Of a stretch of 8,841 nt of DNA, positions 6,077 to 8,841 are shown piece after piece (the first letter of the stretch is position 1; each line of letters opens with the position of its first letter). The stretch covers positions 1-8,841 of the forward strand of contig CAZGNO010000119.1 in the NCBI GenBank assembly GCA_964527785.1, written 5' to 3'. The position numbers and the translations under genes are program-made. Source of the stretch: JADJXV01 sp964527785. GTDB lineage: Bacteria > Bacteroidota > Ignavibacteria > Kapaibacteriales > UBA961. The notes under the pieces are model-generated. The model did no database searches, was not told the DNA's origin, and was given only the letters and a program-made list of their open reading frames with translations.

Positions 6077-8395
6077 ATGAAAAACAAGTGTTTCGTTCCA
6101 TTATTTGCCTTTCTTTTTAACACTGCCGGTTTATGTTATGCTCAAACAGTGAAGGTTCTGCCAAACACTTTTGACGGGGAAGTAAGAACTATTGCCCGTG
6201 ACAGCACCACAGGCATAACATACCTGGGCGGTACATTCCAAAACTACGGTCCACAAACAGGAAGCGGGGTGCGTATTGACCGCCAAAAAGGAACGGTCAT
6301 CCAAAATTCACCTGTAGTAATCGGCAGCGTCCATATATGTATTGGCGATGGTAACGGCGGTTATTATATTGGCGGTCTGTTCAGCAGGGTTGGTGATTCA
6401 CTTCGTCAGAATGCAGCACATATTAGTTCTGCGGGCATCGTTACAGATTGGAATCCTAAACCTGACGCTACCGTAAGGACGCTTCTCATGGTTGGTAGTT
6501 CAATTGTTATGGGAGGGGATTTCACAAGCGTTTCAGGTCTGCCGCATCAGTACCTTGCAATTATTGACGTAAGCGGAAGGGTCGAACCATGGAATCCTGT
6601 AATAAGTGGAAGCAGTGTGAATGCTCTTGCTTTCCAAAATAACACGCTCTATATAGGTGGTGATTTCAGAAAAATTAACGATGCAGTTCGCTACAACCTT
6701 GCTGCAATCAGTATACAGAGCAACCTACTCAAATGGAATCCGAATAATGATTCCACAACCTTTATCAAAGCCCTTGCCATCTATAAGAATAAGATTTATG
6801 CCGGAGGGAGTACCAAGAAAAACAGTATTTTTCGCACTTATCTTACCGCAATAGACACATCAGGCGAGTATGTCAGTTTAAATGCAAGTGTAGGCGGTGA
6901 CGGTATTACATCAATTGCCGTGACCGACAGCAAGGTGTATGTTGCGGGAAGTTATATTCTGACAGCCATCGGTCGTATGAACGGCTACAGTACCAATTGG
7001 AATCCGAAGGTCAACGGATTGGTCATGAGTATCAATCTGAATGGCGACAAGCTCTATATAGGCGGAGAATATACCGCAATTGACGGACAGTCGCGAAATA
7101 ATCTTGCTGCCGTAGATACAAACGGCGAACTCACAGACTGGTATCCAGCGACAAACGGAGCAGTGAGGGCAATTGCAAGCACAGGAAACGAAGTATATGT
7201 AGGCGGTGATTTTACAGGAGTTGGAGTTCAGGAACGAAAATTTCTTGCAGCAGTTGATGCAAACGGGGCATTAACCGGTTGGAATCCTTCTGCAAATGAT
7301 TTTGTACAATCACTTGCTGTCAGCAATGGGGCTGTCTATTGCGGAGGTAATTTCTCGGAAATAGGTACTATGCAGCGTAGTCATCTTGCTGCAATCAAAA
7401 CTACAGGGGAAATTGCCGAATGGAATCCCATTGCCGACAAGAATGTATATTCACTGGCCGTAAGCAATGACAAAATTTATGCTGTTGGTGCCTTTACTTC
7501 AATTGGTGAAAGCTCACGCAACAAAGCCGCCTGTATTGATGCGTCAGGAACTGTCACTAACTGGCAGCTTGACCCCAATAAATTTACATTCAACTGTATT
7601 GCAGCGAGCGAGCAAATCTGTTACATCGGCGGACAGTTTTTGGAGGTGAACGGGCAGAAACGAAGCGGTATTCTTGCCGTAACCGATAAAGGAGAAATAA
7701 CAGATTGGAATCCTAATCCTCATGATTTTGTCACTATAAATACGATAGCAATAGACGGCTCTACGGTTTATGCAGGAGGGCTATTTACGCAATTTGGAGG
7801 GCTGTCTCGCCAGAATATCGTTGCAATCGGTCTGGACGGAACAATTACCGACTGGTCACCTGCCGTAAATGGTGAGGTGAATGCCTTAACTATCCATAAT
7901 AATATTATCTATGTCGGCGGGAATTTTTCATCCATAGGAAACGCACAGCGCAACCATCTTGCTGCAATTGACAAAAACGGTCGGGTGACGGACTGGAATC
8001 CGGGTACAAATGGAAGTGTTCTATCATTGGCATCCGTTGAGAACGAAATATATGCTGGCGGGAGTTTTACGGTCACAGGAGGAGTAAAGACAGGGTCGCT
8101 GGCTGTTATCAGTCCTTCACAGAGTTTATCATCAGAGGAGACAGTTTCTGTAAGCGGGGAAGTCCGGATTGCTCCAAATCCCGCCGGAAGCCAAGTATTG
8201 ATAAGTTGCAATGTGTGTGGCAATGACAATGTGGGTATCGAGGTAACCGACATATACGGACGTACTCAACTAACATTGACGGACATTCGTCTTCCTAAAA
8301 ATATGTATATTGACGAATTAGCCAGTGGTACGTATGTTCTAAGGATATGTTCAAGACAGAGAACTATTGGTGCGTTGTTTACAATTATAAAATAG
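6077..8395 (+). CDS. Secreted 14-repeat beta-propeller-like protein with T9SS sorting domain
   Basis: A 772-residue exported protein of unknown function. Residues 1-22 form a signal peptide (MKNK, a Phe/Leu-rich core, cleavage after CYA). I chose the ATG at 6077 because it puts the lysines at the front of the signal peptide and has GGGAAGA upstream; the in-frame ATG at 6044 would add 11 unhelpful residues. Fourteen repeats carry YxGGxF-type motifs beginning at residues 49, 97, 144, 192, 241, 288, 327, 374, 421, 468, 516, 565, 612 and 659, mostly followed by a segment like RNNLAAIDTNGELTDWNP. This pattern resembles the DUF5122/delta-60 repeat family, predicted to form beta-propellers. Residues about 687-772 are a type A T9SS sorting domain (APNPAG near 699, VTDIYGR near 723, SGTYVLRI near 750), so the protein should cross the outer membrane by the Por system and be surface-bound or released. 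No enzymatic motif is seen; adhesion or ligand binding is a guess. Confidence 0.9.
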   Translation: MKNKCFVPLFAFLFNTAGLCYAQTVKVLPNTFDGEVRTIARDSTTGITYLGGTFQNYGPQTGSGVRIDRQKGTVIQNSPVVIGSVHICIGDGNGGYYIGGLFSRVGDSLRQNAAHISSAGIVTDWNPKPDATVRTLLMVGSSIVMGGDFTSVSGLPHQYLAIIDVSGRVEPWNPVISGSSVNALAFQNNTLYIGGDFRKINDAVRYNLAAISIQSNLLKWNPNNDSTTFIKALAIYKNKIYAGGSTKKNSIFRTYLTAIDTSGEYVSLNASVGGDGITSIAVTDSKVYVAGSYILTAIGRMNGYSTNWNPKVNGLVMSINLNGDKLYIGGEYTAIDGQSRNNLAAVDTNGELTDWYPATNGAVRAIASTGNEVYVGGDFTGVGVQERKFLAAVDANGALTGWNPSANDFVQSLAVSNGAVYCGGNFSEIGTMQRSHLAAIKTTGEIAEWNPIADKNVYSLAVSNDKIYAVGAFTSIGESSRNKAACIDASGTVTNWQLDPNKFTFNCIAASEQICYIGGQFLEVNGQKRSGILAVTDKGEITDWNPNPHDFVTINTIAIDGSTVYAGGLFTQFGGLSRQNIVAIGLDGTITDWSPAVNGEVNALTIHNNIIYVGGNFSSIGNAQRNHLAAIDKNGRVTDWNPGTNGSVLSLASVENEIYAGGSFTVTGGVKTGSLAVISPSQSLSSEETVSVSGEVRIAPNPAGSQVLISCNVCGNDNVGIEVTDIYGRTQLTLTDIRLPKNMYIDELASGTYVLRICSRQRTIGALFTIIK
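6191..8114 (+). repeat. Fourteen-fold ~47-codon coding repeat (propeller blades)
   Basis: Within the propeller gene the distances between successive YxGGxF motifs are 48, 47, 48, 49, 47, 39, 47, 47, 47, 48, 49, 47 and 47 residues. Codons differ between copies, so the repeats are old at DNA level rather than a recent tandem expansion. The sixth-to-seventh interval is short: it keeps NWNPKVNG but lacks most of the RNNLAAIDTNG segment. A WNP-type motif precedes most blades. Confidence 0.85.
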
Positions 8396-8426
8396 GTGCA
8401 GGGACAAAATAAGTTATGTCACTCTG

Positions 8427-8472
8427 AGTTCCAGATAGTCGCAAAGCCGCCTACAAAATAATACAATGGCAT
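8427..8472 (+). repeat. 46-bp direct repeat, copy 1
   Basis: These 46 bases, beginning AGTTCCAGATAGTCGC and ending ACAATGGCAT, are identical to 8796-8841. Both copies are also preceded by ATGTCA plus five variable bases (8416-8426 and 8785-8795). The offset is 369 bp. Confidence 0.9.
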
Positions 8473-8492
8473 AAAAGAGTAAATTTGCCTTC

Positions 8493-8658
8493 TGTCATTC
8501 TGAAGGAGTCCTCGACTGAAGAATCTCAGTTTAATCGAATCTTGAGAATTATATTTTTCTTTATCATCTGAGCTTAACTTCTTTTTTTACAACATTTATT
8601 AATTTTTGAGAATCCCTTAAACAGAGATTCTTCGGTCTAAGAAGCCCTCTGAATGACA
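8493..8658. repeat. Inverted pair of family A repeats (MITE/REPIN-like, 166 bp)
   Basis: The left end (8493-8527) reads TGTCATTCTGAAGGAGTC, then CTCGACTGAAGAATCTC. The right end (8624-8658) is its inverted counterpart, GAGATTCTTCGG to GAATGACA. The left unit holds a small AGTC-CTC-GACT hairpin (8507-8517). The 96-bp AT-rich centre has no ORF. I could not find a convincing target-site duplication. The ends fit a non-autonomous element moved by an enzyme encoded elsewhere, but this is inference. Confidence 0.65.
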
Positions 8659-8671
8659 ACAGGCGTAATGA

Positions 8672-8770
8672 TGTCATTTACTGGAGTCTCCGACTGCAGA
8701 ATCTATTAGAACGTGAAAATCTGCTGGACGGATACGCTAACGGAGATTCTTCGCTGCTCTCAGAATGACA
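8672..8770. repeat. Second inverted pair of family A repeats (99 bp, degenerate left end)
   Basis: The left unit (8672-8704, TGTCATTTACTGGAGTC then TCCGACTGCAGAATCT) and right unit (8742-8770, GGAGATTCTTCGC to CAGAATGACA) face each other across 37 bases. The left unit has several changes but keeps the AGTC-TCC-GACT hairpin (8685-8695). It lies 13 bases from the preceding element, so two similar elements stand side by side. Confidence 0.6.
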
Positions 8771-8795
8771 GACAATTTTAAGAGATGTCATTTAC

Positions 8796-8841
8796 AGTTC
8801 CAGATAGTCGCAAAGCCGCCTACAAAATAATACAATGGCAT
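8796..8841 (+). repeat. 46-bp direct repeat, copy 2 (cut by window end)
   Basis: Identical over 46 bases to 8427-8472. The window ends at its last base, so the true length of the repeat is unknown; identity could continue beyond. Confidence 0.9.

Larger units (their letters stand above)
8396..8841. other. Repeat-rich non-coding region at the right end
   Basis: No gene is visible in these 446 bp. The stretch is a mosaic: a 46-bp direct repeat (8427-8472), an inverted-pair element (8493-8658), a second shorter one (8672-8770), then the second copy of the direct repeat (8796-8841). I see no clear intrinsic terminator straight after the propeller stop codon at 8393-8395; the inverted pairs may serve instead. 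Confidence 0.7.

Noticed and set aside
6134..6142. Lipoprotein signal at the Cys of the signal peptide
   Set aside because: The residue before Cys is Leu (AGLC), not Gly or Ala, so it is not a lipobox; signal peptidase I cleavage after CYA fits.
7909..8253. 114-codon leftward open frame inside the propeller gene
   Set aside because: It is antisense to the propeller repeats and sorting domain, with no independent support.

Overview
The window reads as a stretch of chromosome from a T9SS-bearing bacterium of the Bacteroidota/Chlorobiota (FCB) group. The lineage call rests on three things. The protein at 6077-8395 carries a Por-type (type A) C-terminal sorting domain. NadE is the long two-domain form and resembles Bacteroidetes versions. 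A TTG-N20-TAAGTTTG promoter of Bacteroidetes type lies upstream of nadE. A deep-branching relative such as Kapabacteria would fit the intergenic repeats, but I cannot resolve this from sequence alone.

Layout: 1-266 is intergenic and holds a palindromic repeat plus an inverted pair of hairpins (80-173) that probably doubles as the terminator of the leftward operon. A leftward pair, nadE (1611-3539) then lysC (267-1586), is separated by 24 bp and is probably co-transcribed: glutamine-dependent NAD+ synthetase followed by a LysC/AK-III type aspartate kinase. A 352-bp divergent region (3540-3891) carries the likely nadE promoter. Rightward, 3892-5655 encodes a fused two-domain acyltransferase (PlsC-like plus OlsB-like GNAT), an OlsF-type candidate for making ornithine or another aminolipid, followed by a clear intrinsic terminator. 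An intergenic stretch with a pair of covarying hairpins follows. Then comes a secreted 772-residue protein with 14 repeats of about 47 residues (a predicted beta-propeller) and a T9SS sorting tail (6077-8395). The last 446 bp contain no gene but are dense in repeats: two inverted-pair elements and two copies of a 46-bp direct repeat, the second ending at the last base of the window.

The four genes do not form one pathway. Two are core metabolism, one is membrane-lipid synthesis and one is a cell-surface or secreted protein. I see no defence system, CRISPR array, transposase gene, tRNA or rRNA. The most unusual content is non-coding. Three unrelated palindromic families each occur as inverted pairs of self-complementary units. 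One of them (80-173) has the GTAG-hairpin...hairpin-CTAC layout expected of a REPIN mobilised by a RAYT (Y1/HUH) transposase encoded elsewhere.
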